DNA of 64,000 nt. Origin: Perilla frutescens. Its lineage: Eukaryota; Streptophyta; Magnoliopsida; Lamiales; Lamiaceae. Each line of letters begins with the position of its first letter. Position 1 is the stretch's first letter. The notes beneath the pieces are model-generated. The model had not been told where the DNA came from and made no database searches. It saw only the letters and a program-made list of their open reading frames with translations. This document shows positions 35,701 through 47,792 of this stretch, piece by piece. Position numbers and translations under genes: made by a program. The stretch lies in NCBI GenBank assembly GCA_026008535.1, contig BRKX01000003.1, positions 21,380,001 to 21,444,000 on the forward strand, given 5' to 3'.

Positions 35701-36648
35701 CTCACTCAGCTGTCTTTTTACTAGGAACCCCTGTAAAGACATGCAAACATGATCAGTAGCTCCAGTATCTACTACCTATGACTGGGTAGAACAAGTTGCT
35801 AAACATGTTTCCACAACCAGAGTGTGAGATGTACATCTCTTCTTCTTCTTGTTAGGACACGCCACCTTCTAGTGACCTGGTTAGCCGCACTTGAAGCACT
35901 TAGTCTTCGACTTGAACTCCTCAGGAGGAATCTTTGCCTTTGGCTTCTTCACCTTAGGCGCCTCATCTGCAGCTTTCTTAGGTGCATTTCTTTTCTTCCT
36001 TTTTCCACCAGAAGAAGACGCTCCTTTTTCAGCTATGTGGGCCTCAGGATTGCTCTTTTGGAGCAATTCAGCCACCTGAAGATCTATGAGTAATTCAGTC
36101 AGGCCGACATCCCTTTTAATCATGTTAAAATTCAGCCTGAACTGCTCAAACTTCGAGGACAAGCTATGAAGAACAATGTCGATTTGAGAATCGCTATCTA
36201 GCTCTCCACCCAAGGTCTCGATCTCAGATAAATACCCCATCATCATGAGAACGTGATCCCTAACAGGTGTGGAGTCAGACATTCTCGCATCCATTAGTTT
36301 CTTCATTTCCAAATGGCGTGCCGAGCGGTTCTGATGACCGAATAGTTGCCTAAGGTTGTACATGATATCATAAGCGGTTTTCATAGGCTCATGCTGATGT
36401 TGCAACACACTTGACATAGATGCCAAGATGTAACAGCGCGCTATCTCATTAGACCTAACCCACTTATCATATGCAACCTTTTGGGCTTCGTCAGAATCCT
36501 CATCTGGCGTCTGAGGACAAACCTCTTCAAGTACAAACTTGTGTCCCTCAGCAACAAGAACTAAGTTAAGGTTACGAATCCAGTCATTGTAGTTTTCACC
36601 GACGAGTTTGTTTTCTTTGAGGATTGAGGACAGATTGGAGAGTGCCAT
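32719..36648 (-). pseudogene. Copia B gag-pol polyprotein, five in-frame stops
   Basis: About 1310 codons in a single frame. Gag starts at MALSNLSSILKENK (36648). The zinc knuckle CFKCG..PGH.KVAC is at about 35858-35898, protease VVDTGATDH at about 35750-35775, and GAG-pre-integrase HLRLGH...CESC at 35255-35365. The integrase core has LIHSDLCGP, RSDRGGEY and QNGVAERRN, all three catalytic acids present. RT has FYVDDILL (about 33668-33695), and RNase H has KHIERKYHLIRE. The last 736 codons (34929-32719) are unbroken. Stops lie at 35881-35883 (TAA), 35869-35871 (TAG), 35776-35778 (TAG), 35128-35130 (TGA) and 35002-35004 (TGA). Compared with copia A these correspond to Gln, Trp, Trp, Arg and Arg. 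Relative to copia A, five codons are missing after CLSQ in RT (near 33530). Confidence 0.93.
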
Positions 36649-39117
36649 TGATGATATGAAATAACTGAAATTTAAAACATGCAGTACAGTCACAAAACAC
36701 GTTTAGGATAAACAGTATATAATCGAAAGCCTCATAAAAATTATATACTTTTCCACCGACACTTTAAAAATGTCTTATATAAGCCACGATAGTGTGGACG
36801 TTTATAAAATCCATTCTTAAATAGGTTAAACCTTTAATTTGCCTCCAGTTGAGTTTCCTTACAACAAGCAAATTAATAGCCGGATTAAACACGGTCATGT
36901 AATTGTCTAACTGATAAGCCACGATCGTGTGGACGTTTATCAATAAATTACATCTAAGTGTGCACACCATTATCTTCGCACCAAGAGCACTATTCGAATT
37001 TAACCGCTCCAGATGAAGGAGTCAGTTAGTCCTAATAGTGTTCTACAGCTATCCATTTAGGAGATTTAAATTCTAGAGAAATCTGTGATATGACACATCC
37101 GATATGGAGGAAGACCGATGTCAACGCGCATGCCCATCACTTCTCAATTAAACCAGATTTTAATGGAGACCGAATGAGATTTCTACATACTTTAGTATGA
37201 ATCTCTCTCACTTAGTTATTTATGTTTGAGGTTTCATTTTATCCCATTATCGAACATGCAAACATCACATAAAATGATAAATATTCATTGCATGCTTCAA
37301 CATAATAAGCAACAGTAATATTCCAACTATCATGGCTTATATCTCATGTTGATTGATGAGATAAAACTGGAAAGTCAGCTCCGGAACAGGCTAGGAACCG
37401 CCGCCCCCTTCACCGCGCCTCGCCGAAAATCCTAGCTCCATTTAGGGTTTCGGGATGTGAACCGGTGAACCTTCCTTTTTGGTGCTGAACCACTTTCCTT
37501 CTTTGAGTTGGTCTCCGATCTTTATTCAATACAGACTATCCATTCCAAAAGGAAAAATCTAATATTGCTAGAATAAAAATTACAACTCAAAAACTCGGCC
37601 TAACAGCTTTATATCTATTACATTAAAACAACGTAAAATAAAACCTAGACCTAATCCATGAATTTTCTCATGGATTAAAATCACGTAGCCAAACCGGCAT
37701 ACGGCCAACATCCATTCAACATAAACATACATCACATAAAATAAAGGAGCCATGATAGTTGGTAAACCTGCAAACAAACACAGTCTACAAAAACCAACAA
37801 TCATGTATTATATGATCCACATAAAATAACATATGATATCTATGCATGAATATTAAAATAATATTCGAATTTTACAATTAATTAAATTAATTAATTCGAT
37901 ATTATCCACAAGATAAAAATTGAAAATTAAAATAATTATCCACCAATTTTAATCTTGTATATTTTTGAAAATATCACTTAAATAAATATGGAAATTAATT
38001 ATAATTATCCACCAAATTTATTTAATATTTTCAAGCCACCCTAATTAAATAATAATTGGATATCTTGATATAAATCAAGAATCTAATCCAAATATTATCC
38101 ATAAGAATCTAAATCTTCAAGGATAAAGTTTGGAGATTTGATTCCAATCCAAAATCTTCCAAAACCTATCCAAAATTTAAAATCTTATCACAATTGGATT
38201 TTGATAATTATTTGTATATATCCAAAATCACCTTTTTCAATATTTAATCTCATAGATTTCGAAATTATCCAAATAATAAATTGGAGATTTGATCCAATCC
38301 AAAATCTTCCAAATTTGCAATTCTATTTTCAAATCTATCTAGATTAAAATTAGGCAAATTAAGATATACATCAAATAATATCAAATCTTAATCCAACACA
38401 CAAATTTTCGATCCCCACTATTAAATAAATCTGGAATTTTAACGTTCATTAAAATTCCATCCAAATTTAATTTAATAATGTCGAAAATTACACTATATTT
38501 CACATTTGGAAATTTTGACATTAATCAAATAACTATTCCAAATAATATAGCTATAGGTTTCGAAATTTTCAAGAATAAAAATCTGGAAATTTTGATCCAT
38601 TCCAAAATTACCAAATTTAAAATTCTAATTTCAAACCTATCTAGATTAGAATTAGGTAATCTTTGATATACATCAAAAATCACCAAATCCAATTCTAATC
38701 ATCATAATTTTCGAACCACACTAGGAAATAAATCTGGAAATTTGATCTTGATCAAAACATCATCCAAACTTAATTCCAAAAATACCGAAAATTACTACAC
38801 CAAATTAGGGAATTTTATACACATCAAAAATCGAAATTTTTGACATTCAAATTTTCGAACCATGTGAAATAAAATCTGAAAATTTGAAGATCATCAAATA
38901 TCATCCCAAATCTTTATTCCACAGTGGCCGAAAATTCATATACCTCAAAACTAGAATTTTCAATTTTTACATCTCAAATTCTTCCAAGTTTTGAATACCA
39001 TAAAATTGAAACACATGCCAATTAAATCTGAAAATTTAAACACCATAAATTTATCATCAAATTTAATATGTAGTTCGAATTCATGCATGAATTAATTCTA
39101 GAACAGTGCCAAAACCC
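36649..39117 (-). other. Copia B 5' leader, untranslated
   Basis: About 2.5 kb between primer site and gag on the minus strand, very AT-rich. From about 37850 to 39080 it is built of loosely repeated phrases combining aaatctggaaattttga, atccaaaatcttcc and ttcgaaatt, which looks like degenerate internal repetition. No coding region is supported. Such long leaders may hold packaging and internal-initiation signals, but none can be identified here. Confidence 0.7.
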
Positions 39118-39129
39118 GGTCTGATACCA
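39118..39129 (-). promoter_or_regulatory. Copia B Met-tRNA primer-binding site
   Basis: On the minus strand it reads TGGTATCAGACC, two bases after the end of the 5' LTR, matching the initiator Met-tRNA complement except for one base (AGAGC expected). Confidence 0.88.
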
Positions 39130-39131
39130 GT

Positions 39132-40579
39132 TGTTGGGGTTTTTTCGAATTAAACCACCGCAGGATCAATTTGGTTGTTCATTAATCCGTGTTCATGCAA
39201 ATCATAATTTTATGTAACATGCATGTTTATCACAGTCTAATCAAAAAGCATGCAAAGCATATTCGAATCTAATAAAGCGGAAGACATAGAAACGAATCTA
39301 CTTACAAATCGATAGATGGTCTGTGGACAAGATTAAAGATCTAATCTTGCTGTTGAATGAACACTGTATGGCGCCACCTAGCACTCAAAATTTTGACCAC
39401 CACAGTATTCTACTCCAAGATCTTCTGTTGTATTCCCGGACTGTATCTAGATTCAGAGTGGGCTGAAATCTACTAGATAGAGTTGTGAAATATGTGGATA
39501 ACTTTGAGAGACAAAGAGGGGCTGATTTCCTATGACTAATATCATCAAATTTCGTGCCCCCCCTCCCCTTATATATAGGGAGGGGTGAAATTTCATGTTC
39601 CAGTCCTATTGGGCTGGGCCTCTATCTCAAGTTCAATATCCAGTCCATTATCAGTCAATTGGGCTACAACAGGGATCTAGAAGAATATTAAATTGGCCCA
39701 CTAATTTATTTAATATCCAATATCCAATAAACTTAGGATATAATTAAATAAATTAAGTTTTACTTTTATTCCACTAAAGAAGTAAAACTGACCTACCAAT
39801 TTAATACATATTTACGAATATGCTTTCTCCTTTAGTCCAGCCATTCCCCGTGTTTAAGATATAATGTTCATTAATTAATTATGTAAGCCTCTGACAGCTA
39901 TAATTAATCAACATCTAAAACCTTGAGTAGTACCACACAAGCTTTATTCATGTACGGAATAAATTCCACCTACAGGGTATCAACATGAACTTGTGCTTCC
40001 TCAAGAGAACATCATCAAACTGGCGCACCAGGACACAGTGCTCATGCATACTGCTCGAGACATCATGTATACATTGTTATTACCCAAGATATCGAATTCG
40101 ATCTACGAAAAGATCTCATTCATTGATAAATCAAAGTAACAAACAACGCACACATATGCTCGCCAATATCACATGAGTTCAGAACCCGAACTCTGTGGAT
40201 CTTTATTCTCTAAATAATTAGGTCAGAGACAGAGAATAGTATCCTATCGTGATCCTCCTCAATACACTAACGAGTGTACTAGAATAATCAGTTAGTCAAG
40301 ATAAACTAACTTATCAGATTATTCTACGGCGTACTAATGGTGTGTTCAGGACCATCTAAGCCTAGAGCTTGTTTAATACAATACAAGGTTCTAATGATAT
40401 TATCTTTCCATGTGACTCCCCACACCATATCATCTACAATGTAAGTATATGGAACATTGCATCGAACAATTATAGAACATAATCTAAATGCAAACAGTGA
40501 CTGCAATAACTTTCATTTCATATCATCATATCATCAGAAAAGTATACAAAGACGAGTCTTCCAGTATACAAAACTAACA
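39132..40579 (-). repeat. Copia B LTR (5' LTR in element orientation)
   Basis: 1448 bases, partner of 31196-32641, with intact TG...CA ends. The TSD ttaag follows at 40580-40584. Confidence 0.93.
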
Positions 40580-40584
40580 TTAAG

Positions 40585-41602
40585 TATGGGGGGTGAGCTC
40601 GTTATTGTTATTATGTATTAGATTTTGTTTGTTTTGGTATTTTGTTTTGAGTTATGTTTTTAGACTGTATCTCGTGATGTTGAGTTCTTGTTAGATTCTA
40701 TTTTGTTAAATTATGTTGTATCAGGTGTTGATTTTATTATTTTAGCTATGTTGTGTTTATTGTGATCTTCCCCCTCAGCATCATGTTTTGTCCAATTGTC
40801 AAATTTGAAAATTTGAGATATGAATCTTCAAGGAATTATTTTCAAGTTGATCATGTAAAATGAATTGTTCTCGTGGTTTCACTCTTGAGCATGAATTGCT
40901 TTTGGATGTTGATCATGTTTGATGATTAGTGTTGTGGGGTCTTATCTTTTAAACATTAGGAAGCATGTTTGGCCTCTTTTCATGAAAAATTATCCCCTTA
41001 ATCATTTATCCTTATATATATATATATAAAAGAGATGTGAAAAATAAAAGAAAATGCGCAATAAGGATCTCTACTCTTCTGGTTGATTAATTCAACTATG
41101 AGTATGGGGAACCACACAAGGACACTAGGGATTTCCTCCCTAAGGATTTAACCTTGTGAATTTTGATCCACACCCCTAATGTGTTTAAATAAATGGGATT
41201 GCATTCTGGATTCTACTCCTCTCATGTGTGCCAATTCTGTTAACATTTTGCATGATGAGTATGGAAAACCATATTAGGAAGCTCGACTAAGCTCGATGAT
41301 TATACCTAATGATCCTTGTCCTATGTTTGCATTCCCTAATAGTGTTGAAATTTTGTTTTCTTAATAAATGTGGAAGTGATTCGTGGGGAATTGATTCCAA
41401 ATGAATTGAGTCTAATGTGTTTTTCTCAGTCTTGAGAGGGCAAGCAACTCGCTTGATTGGATAATTATGAGCACTTTCTTTGATGATAAATGCTTTAGTG
41501 AGAACCATGAGACTTGATCAAATTAGCATAATTGCCTTGCAAATATTTCCTTCTTGCTTCATATTTTTAATTACTTGTTTGCTTGAGGACAAGCAAAGAG
41601 CT
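40585..41602 (+). other. Athila-like 3' untranslated region
   Basis: Continuation of the Athila-like element after copia B. It is non-coding and T-rich, with an (AT)n run at about 41013-41027, and leads into gaggacaagcaaagagctaagtgtggggga, the polypurine tract region. The open frame at 41287-41508 (minus) has no recognisable domain. Confidence 0.75.
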
Positions 41603-41616
41603 AAGTGTGGGGGAGT
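41603..41616 (+). promoter_or_regulatory. Athila-like polypurine tract
   Basis: aagtgtgggggagt directly precedes the TGTTTAAT start of the 3' LTR. AAGTGTGGGGGA is the usual Athila form. Confidence 0.85.
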
Positions 41617-43524
41617 TGTTTAATATTTATTTGTGTTGTTTTATTGTAGGAATTTTGTAATATTTAGTAAATTATTTTCTAGTTTTTAGTTGTTATGTGT
41701 CGGTTTTGTGTTTCTTCACTTCACTGGTTGCTCTAACAGTGAATTATGCCAAGTTGAGAAAAACTTGAGCTTTTGATTATAAAAGCAGGATCTTTTACGG
41801 CATTTAGGTGGCGAGTGGCAAAGCTAAAATTTGAGCTCGGATCGATGAACCCGACTGGTAGCCGAGCCAAAGGAAGGAAAAGCATGATGAGAAATTGCAC
41901 TCAAAGTTGGAACACGAAGCGGGAAGACCCGGAGGCCCCGTGCACACGCGCACCCCAGCATACGCCGGCCTTACGCGTACCTGGCAACAAACGCGCCCCG
42001 CGACCGCGCGGGGGTGCTCTCGATGTTTCGGCCCCGTGGGTGCTCTGCCCTACGCCGGCGCGCAAGGGCATTTCACCCCGCAGGCGCGCCGCACCCCGCC
42101 GCGCGTGGGGTGCCCCGTTCTCTCTCTCCCGATCAGTTTTTCTTCTTCTTTCAGTGAAATTTCACTCTTATTTTCCTCCTCAATTCACAGCTGGATTTAT
42201 TTAATTGTAGGAGAAGACTTATGTTCCATCTAAGTAGTAGGAATATAGGATGTAATTATCCCTAGTAATCTAACTTTTGGGTTTTTGGTCTCATTTCCCC
42301 CGACAAAATCTTGCTAAAAATCCCCCTCATTAAATGATCTCTTACCATCAAACATCTCATCAACTTTTCTCTCACCTCTCACCTCTCATCTCTCTCGCTC
42401 AATCAATCTCTCTCTCTCTCTTGATATATCCCACTTGATTTTGGGGATATTCACCCATTCTCATTCACCACTCTCATACCACTTCATCTTCTCCATTTTT
42501 CATCTCTCCATTTTCTCTCTACACACCATCACCACCTTCACCATTTCCTACACCATTTTCACCATCACCACCATCATTCAAGAGAAGAGGAGGAGGGAAA
42601 GACAAGAGGCAAGCAAGCTTAGGGTGAAGAAGAAGAGACGAGAAGAAGCCCCCACTCCGAGTTGTCCGTGAAAGCTAGGCTCGTTAGGAGGTTCTTTTTT
42701 TGGTATTTTCTTTCTTTAGCTTAGTTGATTTGTGGGGGTTGTCCCAAAACTCTTGAAAAATATTGAATATTGTAGAAGTTTATGTATTTTCATTTGGTTA
42801 TGAAATGATGAACTCTTATGATATTTGTGTTGTTTTGAGCATGATTATGGGCTAATCTCTCCATTAGGGGGTAGAATATCGATTTGGTTTTGATCTATGC
42901 TTGTGATTGGTTGGTTGTTATTGTTGGAATTGTGATTATCTATGTTGAGTAATTGATCACATCTTAACATTGCTTGGTTTTAGATGAGACCGAAAGCAAA
43001 TTCTAAATCTCAACCTAGGTTCCTTCAACATTAGGTGGATTGGGTTCATAAGCCTAAAATATTGATCTTGCTCGTATAATATAGCCGATAGGGATTTAAT
43101 GAATAGACGGTGATAGTAATTGAAGTTAAACCACTTGAGGGGTCTATTGTATGTTTAAGATTAATAAAACCAACTTGAAACAAGCTAAGTGATAAACCAA
43201 TGAGAGAATCTACTCCCTAATACTCTTATCATAATCTTTTCCTCGATCTTGATCTCGTTGTTATTTGAATTTATTAGTTAATTGCTTGTTTAAATTTCTT
43301 AGTTTCAATCAACTTCCAAATCCATGATTAGAGTGTTTAGATTTATATTTCATCATTCAAACATGTTGCATGCATAGCCAAAGCAGATAATTGCCCACAC
43401 GAAGTCTTTCTTGAGAGATCGACTCTGGTTAGCTCATCACGTCTACAATTAACCCTGTCCACTTGCGGGTTCGGTTAGAAGTAGTTTTAACGTGTTGAGT
43501 CAAGTCCAAAAACTTAGTTAAATA
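41617..43524 (+). repeat. 3' LTR of the Athila-like element
   Basis: 1908 bases, homologous along its length to 21124-23048. The GC-rich block is at about 41930-42120 and differs from the 5' copy by several small indels. A shorter (CT)n tract lies at about 42405-42421. It is followed by TSD gtacc and the second half of the copia A LTR. Confidence 0.9.
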
Positions 43525-44168
43525 GTACCACACAAGCTTTATCATGTACAGAATAAATTCCACCTGTAGGGTTTCACATGAACTTGTGTTTCCTCAAGAG
43601 AACGTCATCAACCTGGCTCACCAGGACACGGTGCTTTTATATATTGCACGACACATCATGTATGCAAACGTCATTATCCAAGATATCGAGTTTATTGATT
43701 TTATGAGAGAATCTCACCCATGGATAAATCAAAGTAATAAACAAAGCATACATATGTTCGCCAATAAATATAAGTTAAGAACCCGAACTCTGTGGATCTT
43801 TATTCTCTAAATTATAGTGTCAGAGTAGAGAACAGTATCCTATCGTGATCCTCCTCAATACACTAACACGTATATTAGAATAATTAATTAGTCAAGATAA
43901 ACTAACTATCAGATTATTCTACGGTGTACCAATGGTGTATTCAGGACCATCTAAGTCGTGAGCCTTTTAATACAATATAAGGATCTGATGATATGATATA
44001 ACCGTGTGTTTACCCACACCATATCATCTACAATGTAAGTATATTGAATATGCATAAACAGTTATATAATAATGTAAATACAAACAGTGACTGCAATATA
44101 ATCAATCTATATCATCATATCATCAGAAAAGTATACAAAGACATGTCTTCCAGTATACAAAACTAACA
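43525..44168 (-). repeat. Copia A right-hand LTR, part 2
   Basis: It starts with the duplicated gtacc and then follows copia B LTR sequence from acacaagctttat (compare 31997) to AAACTAACA at 44168, the LTR end. It is clearly more diverged from copia B LTRs than those are from each other, consistent with copia A being older. Confidence 0.87.
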
Positions 44169-44169
44169 G

Positions 44170-45377
44170 AGACAATTGGAAGAAATCCAGCGTAGAATGC
44201 AAGAGTAGGAGGCTGCTAGAGAAGCAGCCCAGGCCCCGATTAACCAGCTGTTCACACCGGTACTTAACCATGGGCATGTTCCCAGTCCAGAAATTAATGC
44301 TAACAACTTTGAACTGAAATCGGGATTAGTAGGCATGGTGCAGCAGCATCAGTATGGAGGGCACAAAGCTGAGAATCCAAATGCACAATTACATAGTTCT
44401 TGGAGATCTGCAGCATAATCAAGATGAACGGGGTGTCAGATGATACCATTCGGCTTCGTCTATTTTCATTCTCACTGAGAGATGCTGCCAAGGATTGGTA
44501 TCATTCTTTGGATCTCAGTACTGTGGATAGTTGGGAGTGCTTGGCGCATAAGTTTCTACACAAATTCTTTCCTCCTGGTTTAACTCTCAAGCTGAAGGGT
44601 GAAATTACACAGTTTTATTAGTATGATGATGAAACATTATATGAAGCTTAGGAGCAGTTTCGGAACATGCTGAGGAAGTGCCCCAATTATGGATTCGGGG
44701 TGGATCATCAAGTCTGTATTTTCTACAATGGATGTGACATGGAGGTGAAAATGCTTCTGGATGCCTCTGCAGGTGGCTCACTACTGAACAAAGGCCACGA
44801 TCAAGTTGTGATGATAATTGAAGACATGGCCACTAACAGCTATCAGTGGACTGGGGATCGACCAGTAAGAATGTTGAAGAGAGTTGCAGCAGTTGATGAC
44901 AGTGATCCAATTTCTAAATTGGTGGCTCAACTGTCCATCTTGAATGCTACTATCAATAGCAGATTTGACGCCATGTCTCAGCAGACTGCAAATCTCCCCA
45001 TGAATCAAGCAGTGGAAGATGTTAACTACATCAATCAGAGAGGCAGTTATGAGAACAACAATTACCGAGGGAAAAATCAATTCTACCAAGGTAATTGATC
45101 TAACCTCTCATACGGGAATCCTAATAATGCACTGTAGCCCCCTCCTGGCTTCTCCGTAACAAATGGAGTGATCAACGAGGAGAAGAAGCCGAAGATGGAT
45201 TATCTGTTGATGGCGTTCATGGGAAAGATCGATAAATTTATGGGAGAGTCGCAAGCTAGAGTGGAGAAGATGGAAAATACTGTGGGTGCCATGAGTGTGC
45301 AAATGAATATGTTCGAGAAGCAACTGGGTCAGCTGGCTACAGTTGTAGAGAATCAGCACCAACCGGGACAGGCCTAA
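44170..45377 (+). pseudogene. Ty3/gypsy (Athila/Tat-type) gag remnant
   Basis: It starts at the copia A boundary. One frame reads QLEEIQRRMQE, stop (probably CAG to TAG), EAAREAAQAPINQ, then FELKSGLVGMVQQHQYGG. After a frameshift near 44395 another frame reads IIKMNGVSDDTIRLRLFSFSLRD, then DWYHSLDLSTVDSWE and the KFFPPG motif. This is the typical plant gypsy gag capsid order. Further stops lie near 44620, 44650, 45097 and 45136. Homology fades after NQHQPGQ at about 45375. No protease or RT follows, so the element is truncated on both sides. It is different from the gag of the Athila-like element at 23239. Confidence 0.88.
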
Positions 45378-45615
45378 CCGGTCGGGCTGGCGGGCCAAAC
45401 AAGCTGGCCCGGTCAGTCCTTAGGTTGGTCCGTTGAGTTGGACCTAACAAGCTCGATTGTTTTGGTCAGAGGTGTTGGAAAGCTAACTCAATTATCTTTC
45501 CATCCATATACAGATTCCAAGTATACTAAGAGTTATGAATTTTTAAAGTTACAACAATGGTAAATAAGTCACACACAATTATGGAATTTTTCGTTAAATG
45601 TTATATTTTTATTTA
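45378..45615. other. Intergenic DNA, no gene seen
   Basis: Transition from the transposon nest to the AT-rich spacer. It begins with a GC-richer patch (about 45378-45470, with repeated ggcc and ggtc phrases), then AT-rich sequence. Confidence 0.5.
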
Positions 45616-45976
45616 GGGTTAATTGCCTTAAAATACACAAACTTTGGGGTGTTTTTGATTTTTCACACGTTTTAAAAAACTTAGTTTTAAAAACATGAAC
45701 TTAACATTTGTTTGGTTTTTCACATAATTTTCAAATTCGGACACTCTAATCCGATCAAAATTGATAAAAAAATTCGTGTATTTTAAGATAATTTGGTGCC
45801 CACATAGATGTATACATCGAAATATCCAACAATCAAATCATTTCCATTGACTGAAAGTTGAAAATTATGTGAAAAATCCAACAAGTGTTAAGTTCATGTT
45901 ATTAAAACTATATTTTTTAAAATGTGTGAAAAACCAAAAACACGTCAAAGTTGATGTATTTTAAGGCAATTTACCC
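45616..45976. mobile_element. Mutator-like MITE with long terminal inverted repeats
   Basis: The 361-base element starts GGGTTAATTGCCTTAAAATA and ends with its near-complement (GGGTAAATTGCCTTAAAATA on the minus strand). The inverted repeats extend about 140 bases on each side, so the RNA or single strand would form a near-complete hairpin. Flanks ttttattta (45607-45615) and tttcattta (45977-45985) form a nine-base TSD with one mismatch, the length expected for Mutator-like elements. There is no ORF, so it is non-autonomous. Confidence 0.8.
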
Positions 45977-47792
45977 TTTCATTTACAACATACATTTTTG
46001 AATTTATCAATGTTATAAGGACTATAAGTGACTAGTATGATATATAAAATACATATTAGAATATTTGATAATTTGTTATTGGAGTTTGATAATGCATGTT
46101 GTTTATTCGTTTACTGCTTCTTGAATGTTGAGACCCTTCAATTTAATTTGTTTTATATTATTTCTTTTTTTTTTTTTGAGAAAATTATCTTTCATCTCGT
46201 TACACCTCTATTATTAAATTTTTATATATCATTGAAATTATAAAGTATTAAAATTATATTATGTATCATGTTTGCAATTATTTAATTGTATGTACATTCT
46301 AATGTTATTATTTCTTTAATAGATGATAAATAATACGAAGATATACGTAATTTGAAGCATCAAATGTCGTTAAAGTAGAAAAATAATGTAATTCCAATAT
46401 TTATATCGATGATTGAGAATAGTTATTGTGATGTTATTTGAAAATATTATTTTTGAAAGAATAAACTAAGGTTGGACATTATTATCATGAATTGTACTTC
46501 ATTTTGATTTTTCTTTATTACTCGAATGTTCTTAGTGTGTGATGTTAATTATATTATTTTTACCCTTTTATTTTTTCATTTTTTTTTAATAGTTAGCTAT
46601 TATTTGTCATGTTTTAAATTATTTCATTGTACAGTTTTATAATTTTGTTATTTATTTTGATAAATGATAAAGACTTTAAAAATGAAATCAAACATGAAGT
46701 TGAAGAACCTTCAAATATTATTGTTAAAGTAGAAGAATATTGTGGTTAAAATTAGATCAAAGATTGAGCAATAATGAGATTTATGATATAGTTGAAAATT
46801 GTTGTTTTTGGAAGAACAAATTATGATTGAAGATTATTATTATTTCTCATTTCATGTACTGTTGATTACTTTATTTGATGCATGTTAATGATGATCATTT
46901 TTTAGAATTATTTAATTAAGATAATTAATGTAAATCTGTTTTTATTTTTGTTTAATTTAATTTAAAATAAAAATGATGTGTCAATATTATATGGATGTTT
47001 AATGGTCACGTCACCTTGCGTTGGATGAATTTTTAACATTGTTAAATCTTCAAGTGTTAGATCGATAGTTTTCAATATTTGAAATCTTGCATCGATAGAA
47101 TCCATATTTCGGGATCTATATTGCTAGATAACCCATCTTTTTAGACATTTGATCAATAATTCTCCAAAAAACTATCACTTATGTAATACTGAAAAGTATT
47201 ATGTTTATTTTACTAGAAAGTATTATTATTATTTTAAAAAGTGGTATCATTTTTGTAGTTATTACCATATTTTATTTATTGAAAAAATATCACGTGTAAT
47301 ATTAAATAATATCACTTATAACACTGAAAAAATATCATAAATTTATGTGTATTATGTAAGGCTTATTTATACACAATGCACAGGAGTGTGGAGAAAATAT
47401 TTCATTTCATTAATCTCAAACTTAGTTAGCGATTGGATAATATATAATTATTGTTAATAGTAAAATCTGAGTCGATCTACTACCCGTTTAACCCAATTCA
47501 TTACATCCAGCCGGGCACAATTAATATAAGTAGGAGTTTTGTTCTAGACCCATCTCGTGGATTATGGATATATACTTGAAACAAAAATATAATGCGAAAT
47601 TAAATCTTATAGACAAATAGAAACACAAAAGCAAATTAAGACCAATGAAGAAATTAAGCTTGATTTCCATTTTCGTGCGATAACAATGACGACGTTGCTT
47701 AATTTGGTGGCTCAGCTCTTAATAGTTAATAGTAATACCCATCGATGAAAATCATACAAGAAAAACAAGATTCATTGATAATTGATGAATGA
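45977..47792. other. AT-rich intergenic spacer with no gene seen
   Basis: Roughly 1.8 kb of very AT-rich DNA downstream of the GASA pair. Short frames at 46028-46243 and 47149-47340 are low-complexity. The last hundred or so bases before 47793 probably include the 3' untranslated region of the GASA gene. Confidence 0.55.

Larger units (their letters stand above)
31196..40579 (-). mobile_element. Copia B: complete Ty1/copia element, minus strand, 9384 bases
   Basis: LTRs at 31196-32641 and 39132-40579, TSD ttaag at 31191-31195 and 40580-40584, primer-binding site at 39118-39129 and polypurine tract at 32642-32652. One uninterrupted reading frame from gag to RNase H (36648 to 32719) carries five in-frame stops and no frameshift. 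It is the same family as copia A and inserted into the 3' part of the Athila-like element. Structurally it is the most complete and probably the youngest copia here. I do not assign the copia lineage with certainty. Confidence 0.93.
21124..43524 (+). mobile_element. Athila-like Ty3/gypsy retrotransposon, split by copia B
   Basis: LTRs at 21124-23048 and 41617-43524 are flanked by the five-base TSD gtacc (21119-21123 and 43525-43529). The element entered the LTR of copia A, whose halves rejoin perfectly when it is removed. It has a primer site TGGCGCCGTTGC complementary to Asp-tRNA, typical of Athila/Tat elements, and gag, protease, RT, RNase H and integrase in that order. A further ORF region of the Athila env-like type follows, then a polypurine tract (AAGTGTGGGGGAG). 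Copia B (31196-40579; TSD ttaag) sits between the env-like region and the 3' untranslated part. Without copia B it would be about 13 kb. All ORFs carry stops or frameshifts. Confidence 0.9.
7188..44168 (-). mobile_element. Copia A: minus-strand Ty1/copia element, shredded by three insertions
   Basis: Copia A is the host of three nested elements. Its visible pieces are 7188-8135 (RNase H to RT), 16576-20515 (RT, integrase, protease, gag, leader), 20516-21123 (first part of the right-hand LTR) and 43525-44168 (rest of that LTR). Colinearity with copia B (31196-40579) fixes the order: each piece aligns with one stretch of copia B. The left-hand LTR was cut off by the Sirevirus insertion and is not in the window. 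It entered an older gypsy gag sequence that continues at 44169. The primer-binding site and LTR start are deleted near 20516, so it is defective apart from the insertions. Confidence 0.88.
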
